Positions 10,867 through 20,264 of a DNA stretch of 64,000 nt are shown in pieces. Within the stretch, counting starts at the first letter, position 1; each line of letters begins with the position of its first letter. Location: positions 21,390 through 85,389 of the forward strand of contig WELA01003924.1 of NCBI GenBank assembly GCA_009602735.1. The letters run 5' to 3'. The translations under genes and the position numbers were made by a program. Source of the stretch: Mesotaenium endlicherianum. Lineage: Eukaryota; Streptophyta; Zygnematophyceae; Zygnematales; Mesotaeniaceae. The notes under the pieces were generated by a model. The model did no database searches. It saw nothing but the letters and a program-made list of their open reading frames with translations, and was not told the origin of the DNA.

Positions 10867-11002
10867 TGAAATATTTGAGACTTGACTCCCTTTATGGCTA
10901 TTAAGCCACAGGTATTATAGACTTCATTGAAGCAAAGCCTGCTTGCTTGTGTTGTGTTACTTATATCTATGATGCGCACTCGATCTCGTAACGCACGACA
11001 AC
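10867..11002 (+). repeat. 134-bp direct repeat, copy 1
   Basis: From AATATTTGAGACTTGACTCC to GCACGACAAC this segment matches 12017-12150. The pair flanks the second 1.0-kb LTR-like repeat, which is far too long for a target duplication and suggests recombination. Confidence 0.75.
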
Positions 11003-12013
11003 TGTCATGATTTATTGAGTCGAGGTTGCCGTACAAAACTATGCTATACATGTGCAAACCATCAACCTAGGACGACCAACTTTGCATTGACTCTACGCAT
11101 TCATATATTGACCTTTTCTAGATTTCCAAGTCACCAAAGTGTGGCGCGTCGAAGCATCTCCAAATGGCACCGATTTTGCGTTGTTCGGTTAAGTATGGAG
11201 CGCGATAGGTGCAATATAGTCCGCGCTCCTTTTTGGCCTCTAGCGAAATCATACCAAAAGCGAACCTGTGACTCAATGTGCCCAAAGGTGACATTGTGGG
11301 CTATTTCGTCACCCCAAGCACCCCTAGCATTGTGCACACAAATCCGCAAGCCCCTTTGTCTACATAAGTCTTGCATTTACATAATATAAGTGCATCATTG
11401 AGGTTATAACTTGGTGACTGTATCACCTACTCCTAGAGGAAGCTTCCTCAAGTTTTAGATTCACTTTTGAGGCGCTATCTAGGTAGAATCACCCAAGGTA
11501 AGCTCCACCAATGACAGACACTTAGCATATACTACGCACCTTGCTTTGATTGGTTTGAATTATGCCTAGCCTATAGGAGAGCTAGTACATGTCTTGCACA
11601 CATTAGTGGACATAGGAGAGCCTCCTAGAGTGACTAGATGTATTGGACCCGCCGCATACCACGCCAAGTGTCCAGGAGTATAAGTGCTAGAGATGTCCCT
11701 AGAGAGACATCTTTTTAGAAGTCCCATTATGCCAGTTGTAAGTAACAGAGATTATCAGTAAAGCTTACACTTTTATCTCTTGCGTTTTCAAGACCACTTA
11801 GTCTCTCTCTCGTGAAGAGCAAGCCTTGCTGGCTTCCAGTCTCTTGAAGAACTTAACAAGTGGTGAGCAAAGTCACAGCTTAAACCCCTCCCATAGGACT
11901 ACTCTTGAAGATCTTGATGTGCTTCCAGCGATCTTTTGGGCCAAACTTCATTAGTTGTTTTCCTACCAGATTACAGTATTGAGGTGCTCACTCAGGAGAG
12001 TACAGACTCCTTA
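11003..12013 (+). repeat. 1.0-kb LTR-like repeat, copy 2 (probable 3' LTR of C1)
   Basis: This is a direct copy of 4225-5220 with scattered substitutions and small indels. The TATAAATG box of copy 1 is changed here (ATATAAGTG). Open frames within it are shared with copy 1 but have no domain. Confidence 0.65.
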
Positions 12014-12016
12014 TTA

Positions 12017-12150
12017 AAATATTTGAGACTTGACTCCCTTTATGGCTATAAAGCCACATGCATTATAGACTTCATTACAGCAAAGCTTGCTTGCTTGTGT
12101 CGTGTTGCTTATACCTATGATGCGCACTCAATCTCGTAACGCACGACAGC
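12017..12150 (+). repeat. 134-bp direct repeat, copy 2
   Basis: A copy of 10869-11002 with several substitutions, directly abutting the end of the 1.0-kb repeat. Confidence 0.75.
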
Positions 12151-13096
12151 TATAAGTCTAGCAGGAGCTGATCAAGTCTCATTTATGATTAGCAAATTCT
12201 TGATGTACGCCTGGATTGTAACAACTGGTATTTATCTTGGAAAAGGAAGAGTCTTCATTATTACCGCCTGAGATTGGGATTCAGCTCACTAAAGTCTTGT
12301 GCTCGAGCAACTTGCACAGCACCAGGATCCTCACTATTCCCTGCTGGTCTAACTCCTAAGGGACTGTCCATTGGTTACACGAGTTGTTGAGAGCCCCTAA
12401 GGGCCTGCATTATTGGACGTGTTGTTAATCAGCTGAACTATTTCAGCTCGTGCCCCGCAAGCCTTCCTAGCTAGGCTATAGTAGCCGGCCCTCATTCGCT
12501 GATCAAAAGTCTGTGTCCTGTTTTTGTAAAGCGTTGGGTCTGTGGGCTGTTTGCTTGTCCGTGGTTGATTGAGCTAAAAAGAACCAAGTTAGCAATTGTT
12601 GATGCACGCTTAAGCAGGGTGCCTGCTGCTTGTTCCTTTGAGAATCGCATTAGAATCACTTTACTCACGAGCCAGCTTGGTTATTCGCAGATACTTACTT
12701 GCGAACTAGATCAGTTCACGTCGTCTTGCAGCTCATGTCCTGGGAGCCTTCCTCAACCAAGAGTGGACGTGTATATCGGGCGCAAGAACCAGTCACCACA
12801 CTCGATCCTCTCTCTACTGACGCACCGGGATCTCCTATTGTTAGTGAAGCAGGTGACTGAGCATACTCAGTTGAAGACTTCAGCACAACAGGAAGCAACA
12901 AGTCTGTACCCGCTGCGGCCACCACTGCCTCCCAAAATCGGCGCAAGCGCGCTCTAGCTGAGCTCGAGGGACCCATGGAGGCCGGCTCAAGCTCCAGTCG
13001 CGATCACTACTGTGGACGGCCAAGTTCTATGAAACTGCGCACGTTTCGTGCACAATTTATGGCCCAATATTATCTTCAAAACTCCGCTTTCCTGAT
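12151..13096. other. No gene recognised; possible leader of C2
   Basis: There is no convincing coding region. The position suggests the 5' LTR or leader of C2, but I find no matching copy downstream of the C2 polypurine tract and no recognisable tRNA primer site, so the left border of C2 stays open. Confidence 0.4.
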
Positions 13097-13660
13097 TTGC
13101 ACTTGAACGTCTACTTTTCACAGCTTGCTAACTGGGTGGAGGGGGCGGCAAAATTGTACCTGCAGAAAGTCACGCCTTTCATCTTTGAGCTCCTGCCGCA
13201 AGACGACTCTGATGACGAGACGGAGGACGCGGCCACACTCGGAGCTGGTGAAGAACTGCCTGTAGCTGGTGATGCACGAGGTTGCTATGAGAGCGAGCTT
13301 CCTGTCACAGCTACACCCACGCAGGTCCTTGCTGCCCGCGCACGAGACATGCGCGCTTGGGTTAGTCGTGCCTCGTTAGAGGAACGTACCCGGGCTAAAT
13401 AAAATTTGATAAGATCACGGCTAGGCATCAGCAGGCGCCTAATCGCGTGGACCTGTTCTTCCAAATGTGTGACGATCGCTTCCCCACTACCACCCCAGAA
13501 AAGCAGCGCGAGCTCCGCAACTTCCAACGGGTGTCAGCTGGCTTTCGACACGGGCATGCTGTTAAAGAAGGACCAGATACACGCTTACGACTTCTTGACC
13601 ATGCAGTACTGCGGGCTGGCTGGCAACGACGACAATGCCACGCGTCTTAGGCCAGGCCGC
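13097..13660 (+). pseudogene. gag: Gag-like remnant of C2
   Basis: Two frame-shifted segments make up this region. The first (to 13402) has a capsid-like start (NWVEGAAKLYLQKV) and an acidic stretch; after its TAA a second frame reads DLFFQMCDDRF and QRELRNFQRVS. The pattern and position before protease suggest Gag, but no zinc knuckle is visible and the family match is weak. Confidence 0.4.
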
Positions 13661-13880
13661 CCTTAGCACGACCACCGCGGCTGCACCGCCGCTGGCTGCT
13701 CTTGCTGTAGGACGCTCGTGCCGCCAAGCGCAGTCAGAGGATTGCCACACAGCCAGTCCGTCATCACGCTCGCCTTCTCCTGTTTGCGCGCGCTTCCCAG
13801 CTGGTCTAGATCACGGCTAAGCCACCGGAACTTTTGCCCAGCTCCCGCGCTCATTTCAAGTCCAGCTGGCCGCCATCACC

Positions 13881-15200
13881 ATGGATCCCGGAACAACCGC
13901 TACCCCAGATCCAAGTTTGCCGGCGGTCCCTCCGGCACCTCTTGACAGCCACGCCGATCCTGCGGCGCCCGGCCGACAGGCCGCAGACCGCGTCTTGTCC
14001 CAACTTCAACGCCTTGCTGGCACTATCAGCCACTCCGTGCTGTTGCTTTGGCCCACCTATGCGCAGGTGGTCTCCGATGCCCCTAGCAGTCTGCCGTCTC
14101 CAGTTGCGGACCTCGCACCCTTGCAGCCGGCACCGCCTGAGATCCGCCGGGACCAGCCCACCCTACTTTCTGAAACTATACCAGTACCGACAGGCGTCCT
14201 CCCAGTCGCGACCGGTCCTGCCGACACCGCCGACGTAGCTGCCGCAGCAGCACCGCCAGTCCAGGAGGAGGTTGTCACCCCAGCGGTCGGGCTCACCACA
14301 GCCAACACCTCCCTTGCAACAGCCGCGCCTTCAGGCTCTGCTTGCACTCGTCAGCGTCGCCGTCTCCGCCAACAGCGCACGCAGCGCACGGTAACTGCCT
14401 TGCTTGCTGCGGCGCCCCTCTAGGTTGCTCCAACTTCTTACAACCTGCGCAGCCGCCGTCTTGCCAGACCTGTCCGCGCTGTCATCACCGGGCCTGCAGC
14501 CGCCGCTGTCGCAGTCGTCACAACCCAGGCACCCGCAAGCCAGCCGGCTCTTTTACCTCGGCCGCCGCTTCAGCCAGGCATTCTGGCGCGCCCGCCCGTG
14601 AATGTTCTCGTCTCCCCGGCTACCTCGCCCACGCGACGCGTCAACTTTTGCGCCATGCGTTCTCTGGCCACGCTGTCCACCGACACCCGCACAACTGCGG
14701 GCAGGGCAGTCCCTGATCCCGACTCTCGCTCTCCCTCGCCTGCCCCTGCACATGCAATAGCCATCGCTCCTATCTCATTGTTGTCGGCTACGGCCAATAC
14801 ATCGCGGTATTGCTGTCCGCGCCTAGCTCTGCGTCCCTCTAATGCACGTGTTGACAACAAGCGAGGTGTCGTGTTTGTCGGCGGCATCAGGCCTGCGACA
14901 TTTGTCATTGACACCGGCGCACAACCTGTCCTGATCGATGCTCACTTATGCCTCCAGCTTGGTCTAACAGACGCTGATGTCATCTGTAGCAATTTGTATA
15001 TTGCCACTGCACTTGACAGCGCTACCCAGCCAGTTTGTGTTACGACTCGGCGCCTTCCCATCACACTCAACTCCAACACCCCCCCTGAAACAACACTCTA
15101 TGTACAATGTATTCTCATAGACTCCACAGCCTATGACATCTTGTTAGGACAGGAGTTTAACCTACCCCTCAAACTTTATGTCAATTCTTGGGCCCATTAG
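13881..15200 (+). pseudogene. Pro/Ala-rich region and aspartic protease of C2
   Basis: An ATG in good context (CCACCATGG, ATG at 13881) opens a frame that runs to 15200 with one internal TAG at 14421-14423. The first 300 or so codons are Pro/Ala/Thr-rich and probably a flexible Gag-Pol linker. The C-terminal third is a gypsy-type aspartic protease: VFVGGIRPATFVIDTGAQPV at about 14872-14931 carries the DTG active site, and YDILLGQEF near 15133 is the conserved C-terminal motif. The frame then meets TAG at 15198-15200 and continues in the same frame as the methyltransferase, so protease and methyltransferase were probably one polyprotein. Both internal stops are TAG, as expected from CAG decay; programmed read-through is the alternative. 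Confidence 0.7.
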
Positions 15201-16493
15201 GCGCACTACAGGGTGGATTTCCGTACCTTAGGCCTCCACATGGGTTACCTCCCCATGCTGCTTACCCTCGATGCACCTTCCACTCTTGCTGCTGCTACTT
15301 ACTTGCAGGCATGCACAGCTGTCCTCGCTTCACCATCTACTCCCAACATAATGCACACAGCACATGCCCAGGCTGAATATGCCCTGTCTCAAGTCCCTTT
15401 CTCTCGTCCCAGCCCCATTCAACCGCCTGCTCACGCCCCACACACTCTCGACACTACTTTGCGCCCCTTGGCTTCATCACCTGGCGGGTTGGTCGTGCTT
15501 GATCTGTTTGCCGGCTTGTCTACGTCCATTGCCGCATTGCTTCACAACGGCGTTCAAATCCGGCGCTACATCTATTGTGATCATGACCCTGTGGCCCGCG
15601 CCGCCAGCCTCCATCATCTTTCTCTCCTCTCTCAGCAATTCCCTACTCTCCTCCCGCCTGATGCATACACCCAGTGCCACTCCATTCTCCCACAGGACGT
15701 TTGCCTTCTCGACCGCGACAATCTTGCGCTGTTGGGCCCCACTAACCTCGTCGTGGCTGGCTGGGAGTGCCAAGGACACTCTTGGGCTGGTCACGACCTC
15801 GGGCTTGGTGATCCTTGTTCTCAGCTGTTCCATGAGCTCGTTCATATTTTGCAGGTCCTGCAGCAAGAGCCCTTCCTCTCTCCTGCTTATGTGCTTGATG
15901 ACAGCCGTCGGAACGTCCGCGCCAATTTCTCGCTCATCACGTCTATCTTGGGACCCAGCGTCACCCTCAACGCTGCCGTCGTCGGTGCTTACGCCCATCA
16001 CTCGCGCATGTACTGGACCAACTTGGCGGCCACCTCCAACTTGCAGGCCGCCGCACACGGCGCCCACAACCGGCCTAGTCGCCAACTGGTTCACGCAATC
16101 CTGCCCACCCACTTGCTTTACATGCCCGTCCTGCGTCCTGATCACCTCTCCCAATGCGCCCTCAACACCCCCCATCAGCCTCGTCGCGCATTCCCCACCT
16201 TTGTCAGTCGCCCCCACTCCTACGCCTTCCGCACTCAGCCCGATGGGTTTTGGGAGCCCGGCATGCTCTACAACACGCACACTTTGCAGACCTCTGAGCC
16301 CTCTGCTGCCATCCGTGAGCAGGCCATGGGATTCCACCCCCGCGCTACCGCTGCGCCTGGGCTGTCCAACACTACTCGTTGTCAGCTCTTGATTGAGCCA
16401 TGGATGTGCACGCACTCACCTAGCTGTTCCACGTTGCCTTCTCCCTTGGTTTCGCTCTCTATTCCACCCCACTTTCTGAGGGGGGGGGGGTAG
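15201..16493 (+). CDS. C5-cytosine DNA methyltransferase domain carried by retroelement C2
   Basis: The frame is open from just after a TAG (15198-15200) to TAG at 16491-16493 and follows the protease in the same frame. Counting from GTG at 15213, it shows the ordered motifs of C5-cytosine methyltransferases: motif I VLDLFAGLS (about 95-103) for S-adenosylmethionine binding; motif II IYCDHD (120-125); the catalytic loop GWECQGHSWAG (183-193) with the nucleophilic Cys, although the usual Pro before Cys is Glu; a motif VI region with LDDSRRNV instead of a classical ENV; motif VIII as SRMYWTN (264-270); a variable target-recognition stretch; and a C-terminal AIREQAMGF...TRCQLL segment matching motifs IX-X. 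It should transfer methyl groups to cytosine in DNA. Position inside pol shows it belongs to the element, not the host. Activity is uncertain because of the altered motifs IV and VI. Confidence 0.85.
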   Translation, partial: AHYRVDFRTLGLHMGYLPMLLTLDAPSTLAAATYLQACTAVLASPSTPNIMHTAHAQAEYALSQVPFSRPSPIQPPAHAPHTLDTTLRPLASSPGGLVVLDLFAGLSTSIAALLHNGVQIRRYIYCDHDPVARAASLHHLSLLSQQFPTLLPPDAYTQCHSILPQDVCLLDRDNLALLGPTNLVVAGWECQGHSWAGHDLGLGDPCSQLFHELVHILQVLQQEPFLSPAYVLDDSRRNVRANFSLITSILGPSVTLNAAVVGAYAHHSRMYWTNLAATSNLQAAAHGAHNRPSRQLVHAILPTHLLYMPVLRPDHLSQCALNTPHQPRRAFPTFVSRPHSYAFRTQPDGFWEPGMLYNTHTLQTSEPSAAIREQAMGFHPRATAAPGLSNTTRCQLLIEPWMCTHSPSCSTLPSPLVSLSIPPHFLRGGG

Positions 16494-16666
16494 CGACTCG
16501 TTGGCATCAGACATACAGCCAGCTTTACCTAAGGTTGGGGTTCCGCAGTCAGCTCAGCAGTTCGTTAGTCAGGTCTCGCCAAGTACTTTTTCCGCAGCTC
16601 TCAGCGCCTCGCTAATTTCACCAACGCACACTTAATGCCCCACGTACATCTCTTTCGCGTTCGGGT
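16494..16666. other. Short noncoding spacer between methyltransferase and pre-RT region
   Basis: A G-run at 16482-16491 closes the methyltransferase frame. No domain is visible in this spacer before the pre-RT frame resumes. Confidence 0.4.
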
Positions 16667-16950
16667 GTGGGGTCCCGTTTGCATAGCAGCCACTTTGCTG
16701 CACCGATGGTCCCTGTGGGCTCTTTGTCTAAGCTAGATTATGCGCGGGACATTGGCGAGCTACCAGACGCCGAGCGGGCACAGGTCCTTGCGCAGCTAAA
16801 CGCCCATCGTAGTAGTTTTGCGTTTGCCATCACTGACCTTGGTACAAGCACCAATTCTGATATGGCAATCGAACTCACCACTCTTGAGCCCATTTTCCTG
16901 CGTCTTCATTGCCTTAGCGTAGCCAAGTGGGAATTGGTAGCCGCCACATT
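16667..16950 (+). pseudogene. pol: Pre-RT segment of C2 pol
   Basis: The frame encodes the usual linker upstream of gypsy RT: a helix with ERAQVLAQLNAHRSSFAF, then MAIELTTLEPIF and a LSVAKWELVAA-like segment that leads into the fingers of RT. It is cut at 16951 by an inverted-repeat insertion, and the RT continues after 17823. Confidence 0.6.
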
Positions 16951-17823
16951 CTGAGACCGGTTTGGGCCGAAACAGCAAAAAACGCCCCAGGTGTCGATCT
17001 CCGGCCATCTTCATTTGGATTTTTTCAGCGCTAACCCATGCAAAGTGGAGAAAATGGCCCCTCCACGGCAGGCGAAGATGGTATTTTTTGAGACTTTCTA
17101 CGCTAAATGCCGAAGAAAGTGCATGGAACCGATCTCCACTTGATCTCCACATCTGACGCGTAGACAGTTGCATCGCCTCGAAGATGTTCACACCCATGCA
17201 ATTTTGGACTAATTATGGGTATCGTATTCTGATTGGTCGTTGTTTGAATCAAGAGTGGCAACTAGACAACCTACGTTCAGTTGCAGAAGCTACCGGTGGC
17301 GGGGGTGGCCTAACAGGCCCGCTCCCGTTGCCCGGTGCCCGTTGCCCGGTGCCCGTTGCCCGTTGCCCGGTGCGAGCATCTTGACGCGGCTTGAGCTGCC
17401 AATCAAAAAAGTCAATGTTGGATACTAGCTGTCGGATTGCCGACAACAAGAACGACTTCAATTTCAAAAGTCAACATGTTTTGGCCATTTCGCTTTCGGA
17501 AACTCTCGACAAAAGGCTTGACTCTCAAAGTTGGCGCTCAAACTGGTGCCTTTTGATTGGTTACAGTTCTTTTCAGATTGCATTTCAGAGTGTGCTCTGA
17601 TTGGCCCGCCAATGTCGTAGATGCATGTAATTTCTGAATAGTATGCTCTGATTGGGTTTTCAATATCGTAGATGCATTGCAACGTCTTCGCTTTCAAGAA
17701 GCAAGCGGGGGGGTCCATTGAAGGCAAAAAGGCACAGCAAAACAGGCCCTAGCGGAGAAATGGTATTTCTTCGTCGAACTCCGGTCATGACGTTTCGCCG
17801 TTTTCCCACCAGACCGATCTCAG
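16951..17823. mobile_element. Non-autonomous element with imperfect terminal inverted repeats
   Basis: The ends begin CTGAGACCGGTTTGG (left) and, on the other strand, CTGAGATCGGTCTGG (right), with further weaker similarity inwards. It interrupts the C2 pol frame exactly between the pre-RT linker and the first RT motif. No transposase is encoded. Internal features are a short CCCGTTGCCCGGTG-type tandem repeat at 17327-17375 and repeated CTGATTGG and CGTAGATGCAT motifs. A clean target duplication is not evident, so the superfamily is open. Confidence 0.55.
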
Positions 17824-18556
17824 AGTGCAAGTGCCGCGAACCACAAGCGGCTGGTCTCATCAAGGAGTCCCAATCTAACTTTGCCGCACCTACTGTTATG
17901 TCGGCTAAAAATGACTTGTTCGGTAATTGGACTGATGAGAGGATGTGCGGCAACTACCGACACTTACACGCTGCTTCCGCAAACGACATATATCCTATGC
18001 CCATTCCTGACGACATGTTTGACAGCCTCGGTCACAAGCGAGTATTTAGCGTGCTGGATCTTAGGCAGGATTTTAACCAGATTCAGATCCGCGCCCAAGA
18101 CAAGCACAAGACGGCCTTTGGGGTGCAGATCGGCTTTACCAATGGAAGGTTATGGCGTTCAGTCTGAAGAATGCACTTGCTCACTTCCAGCGTGTCATGG
18201 ACCGCGTGTTGGCTAAATTAGAGGGCATTGCTCGCTGCTACATTGATGATGTACTCATCTTTAGCGAAACCCTTGCAGATCCCTTACTCCACTTGAAAAT
18301 GTTGTTTCAACGTCTGCAGGCAGCGGAACTCAAGTGCCACTCGGCAAAGTGCAAGTTCGCTACCCACACGGTGCCTTACTTGGGGCCCGACATAGTGCCA
18401 AGAGGACTCGCACCGCAACAAGCTAAAATTGATGTCCTGCAACGCATTCCTATCCCTACTGACTTGTCCCGGCTGCGCGCGTATCTAGGATTTGCTAGCT
18501 ACTATCGACGCTTTGTACCTAACTTCTCCGCCCTAGCTTGGAGCCCCACTCAATGA
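17824..18556 (+). pseudogene. pol: Reverse transcriptase of C2
   Basis: Most RT motifs are readable: GLIKESQSNFAAP, then TDERMCGNYRHL, PDDMFDSLG and FSVLDLRQDFNQIQI, then KTAFG. A frameshift near 18150-18165 is followed by a continuing frame with the catalytic box CYIDDVLIFS and the thumb-connection motif LRAYLGFASYYRRFVPNFSAL. YIDD is the expected active site for copying RNA to DNA. A second frame break falls at about 18540-18560 before RNase H. The enzyme cannot be made as one chain. Confidence 0.85.
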
Positions 18557-18557
18557 C

Positions 18558-19190
18558 TTGCTTAAGAAGAATCAGCCGTGGGCCTGGTCTGTCGCGTGTC
18601 AAGACGCTTTTGATGCCCTCAAAGTCGCGCTTAATACTGCTCCTGTTTTGCGTAGATCCAACTACAAACGCAACTTCGTAGTCCATACCAATTGGAGTCT
18701 GCAGGGCTTAGGGGCTGTGCTAGCTCAAGTGGACGACAACAACGCGGAGTATGTAATCGCCTATGCGAGCCGCTGCAACAACCCTGCAGAGCGCAACTAT
18801 AGCTCGTATAAGGGCGTGTGCTCAGCGGCCGTCTGGGGAATTGTGCATTTCCGCCATTGTCCATATGGGCAAACCTACATTCTAGTCACTGACCACCAGG
18901 CACTTAAGTGGCTCCTCACCAATCAAACCCTCACGGGCAAGCACGCGCGCTGGGCGTTAATCCTGCAAGAATACGATTTCTCCACCGTCCACAAAGCCGG
19001 CGCCGCTAATATAGACGCGGATGGCCTTAGCCGTAATCCTGACCCCTCTTGCGCTGTTCAAACCAGAGCTCGCTACGACTCCGCAGAGCAAGAGCAACTT
19101 CTTCTCGCGTGGCATGCCTCTAGCTTTTTCGCACTTCTCCTCCCTTTCTTCTCTTCCACTCTACTGGCCGCATACGTGCTTGATGCGTAG
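18558..19190 (+). pseudogene. pol: RNase H domain of C2
   Basis: This is a Ty3-type RNase H with the usual order: FVVHTNWSLQGLGAVLAQ, then YASRCNNPAERNYSSYKG, LVTDHQALKWLL and a tether ending NIDADGLSRNPDPS. The first catalytic position reads Asn (HTNWS) where the family has Asp (TDAS/TDWS), consistent with one G-to-A change, so this copy should be inactive. The frame ends at TAG 19188-19190, exactly where the antisense family B element is inserted. Confidence 0.85.
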
Positions 19191-19317
19191 TGAAATGAAT
19201 CGACTAACTAATAAGCAAATAACAAGTAGTGAAGATCTTTATACCAGCGAGTTATCTTTAGGGTGTTTTTTGTTAACTGATTAAACAGCAAAAGATAACA
19301 CACTAGCAATGGACAAT
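19191..19317 (-). repeat. 3' LTR fragment of the antisense family B copy
   Basis: The sequence from TGAAATGAAT matches the start (in this orientation) of the LTR at 21772-22489 for about 125 bp, then joins RT-coding sequence directly. Confidence 0.8.
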
Positions 19318-20070
19318 CCAAATAAGGCCTAAAAATGTCATTCATAGCACCCATGAAGATTGCTCGGGTATCAGTCAGTCCAAATGGCATCATACTAAAT
19401 TCATAGTGTTCATAACGTGTGCGGAAGGCTATCTCGTGTTCGTCCCCCTCAGCAATTCTGATTTGATGACACCCACTCTTACTGTATACTTTAGCACCAG
19501 ACAGGGTATCAAGCAAGTCCTCGATTCTGGGTAAAGCATACTTGTTCTTTACTGTAATTATGTTAAGAGCTCCGTTGCATTCAGCAATTTGAATCCTCTT
19601 GGAAGTCTCTTTTTTTCCTTTATTTGCCATCCATACAGGACAAGAGGAAGAGCACAGGTGGGTGCCAAGTTAGTCTGCCCATCACTGGCTCCTCTCACTT
19701 TAACTATACCCCTGCTCCAACACACTTGAGATTGATGTCTGTTAAGCCAGGACCTGCCTAGCACAAGATCATAAAAGCCAATGTTGAGTACCTCAAATGC
19801 AAGCGTTTCAGTGAGAATTGCAATGCCAGAACCTAAGTGGACCTCAATAGGCTTGGTTATAATTCCTCTCGGGATACTTGAGGCATCTCCAAGGAATACT
19901 TTTCTATTCCCTTGGGTGACAGTAGGCAGCCTTAGCCGCTTAACTAAGTCCTCATGGATAATAGTATGCGACGCCCCTTCGTCAACGAATGCCCTCATCT
20001 TCCTACCTGCAATCATACAATGCAGTTGGATGGGGGGCCTGACTTTCGCATTGTTCTCCCGACTTAGCAA
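19318..20070 (-). pseudogene. pol: Protease and partial RT of the antisense family B copy
   Basis: On the minus strand, 20070-19558 encodes the protease region (FVDEGASHTIIHEDLVKRL). The continuing, frame-shifted 19630-19318 encodes RT motifs including [15 protein letters not shown] and MPFGL before the deletion. The sequence between protease and RT is shortened compared with 35521-36600. Confidence 0.85.
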
Positions 20071-20264
20071 AGAAAATGTTGGACATCAGATGAAACAAGG
20101 TCATCCAAAGTGTGCACTTTCTGGAGATCTATGTTGCTGAGTCTCCTTTATCTGTTTGTCAAGCATGCATAGTGAATCCAATTCAGCAGGAACCATAATA
20201 TCTGCTACGAGAGCAGCTAGTGACGACTCACTGTCTCTAGCATCCTCACAGTCAGTAGATTGGA

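Larger units (their letters stand above)
4225..12013 (+). mobile_element. Decayed gypsy-like element C1 with PHD finger, between two 1.0-kb repeats
   Basis: Two direct copies of an LTR-like repeat (4225-5220 and 11003-12013) enclose gag remnants with two zinc knuckles, long tandem repeats, an aspartic protease of the DTG type, a PHD finger and a polypurine tract. No reverse transcriptase or integrase is visible between protease and PHD finger, so a large deletion is likely. One difficulty is that a 134-bp segment lies between the polypurine tract and the second 1.0-kb repeat and recurs after it, so the outer borders are not certain. The whole unit is non-autonomous and old: several stops (mostly TAG) and frameshifts break every coding part. 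Confidence 0.55.

Noticed and set aside
11131-11389. Small ORFs conserved between the two 1.0-kb repeats (4284-4596 and 11015-11389)
   Set aside because: Conservation follows from the repeat being duplicated; reading frames are on opposite strands over the same DNA and carry stops or shifts between copies.
13881-16493. TAG used as a sense codon in this genome
   Set aside because: The intact multicopper oxidase and the intact family A Gag end with TAG, and TAG positions match CAG in sister copies, so decay explains them.
15201-16493. Methyltransferase as an independent host gene
   Set aside because: It is in frame with the upstream retroviral protease, has no introns or own promoter, and is followed by pre-RT sequence.
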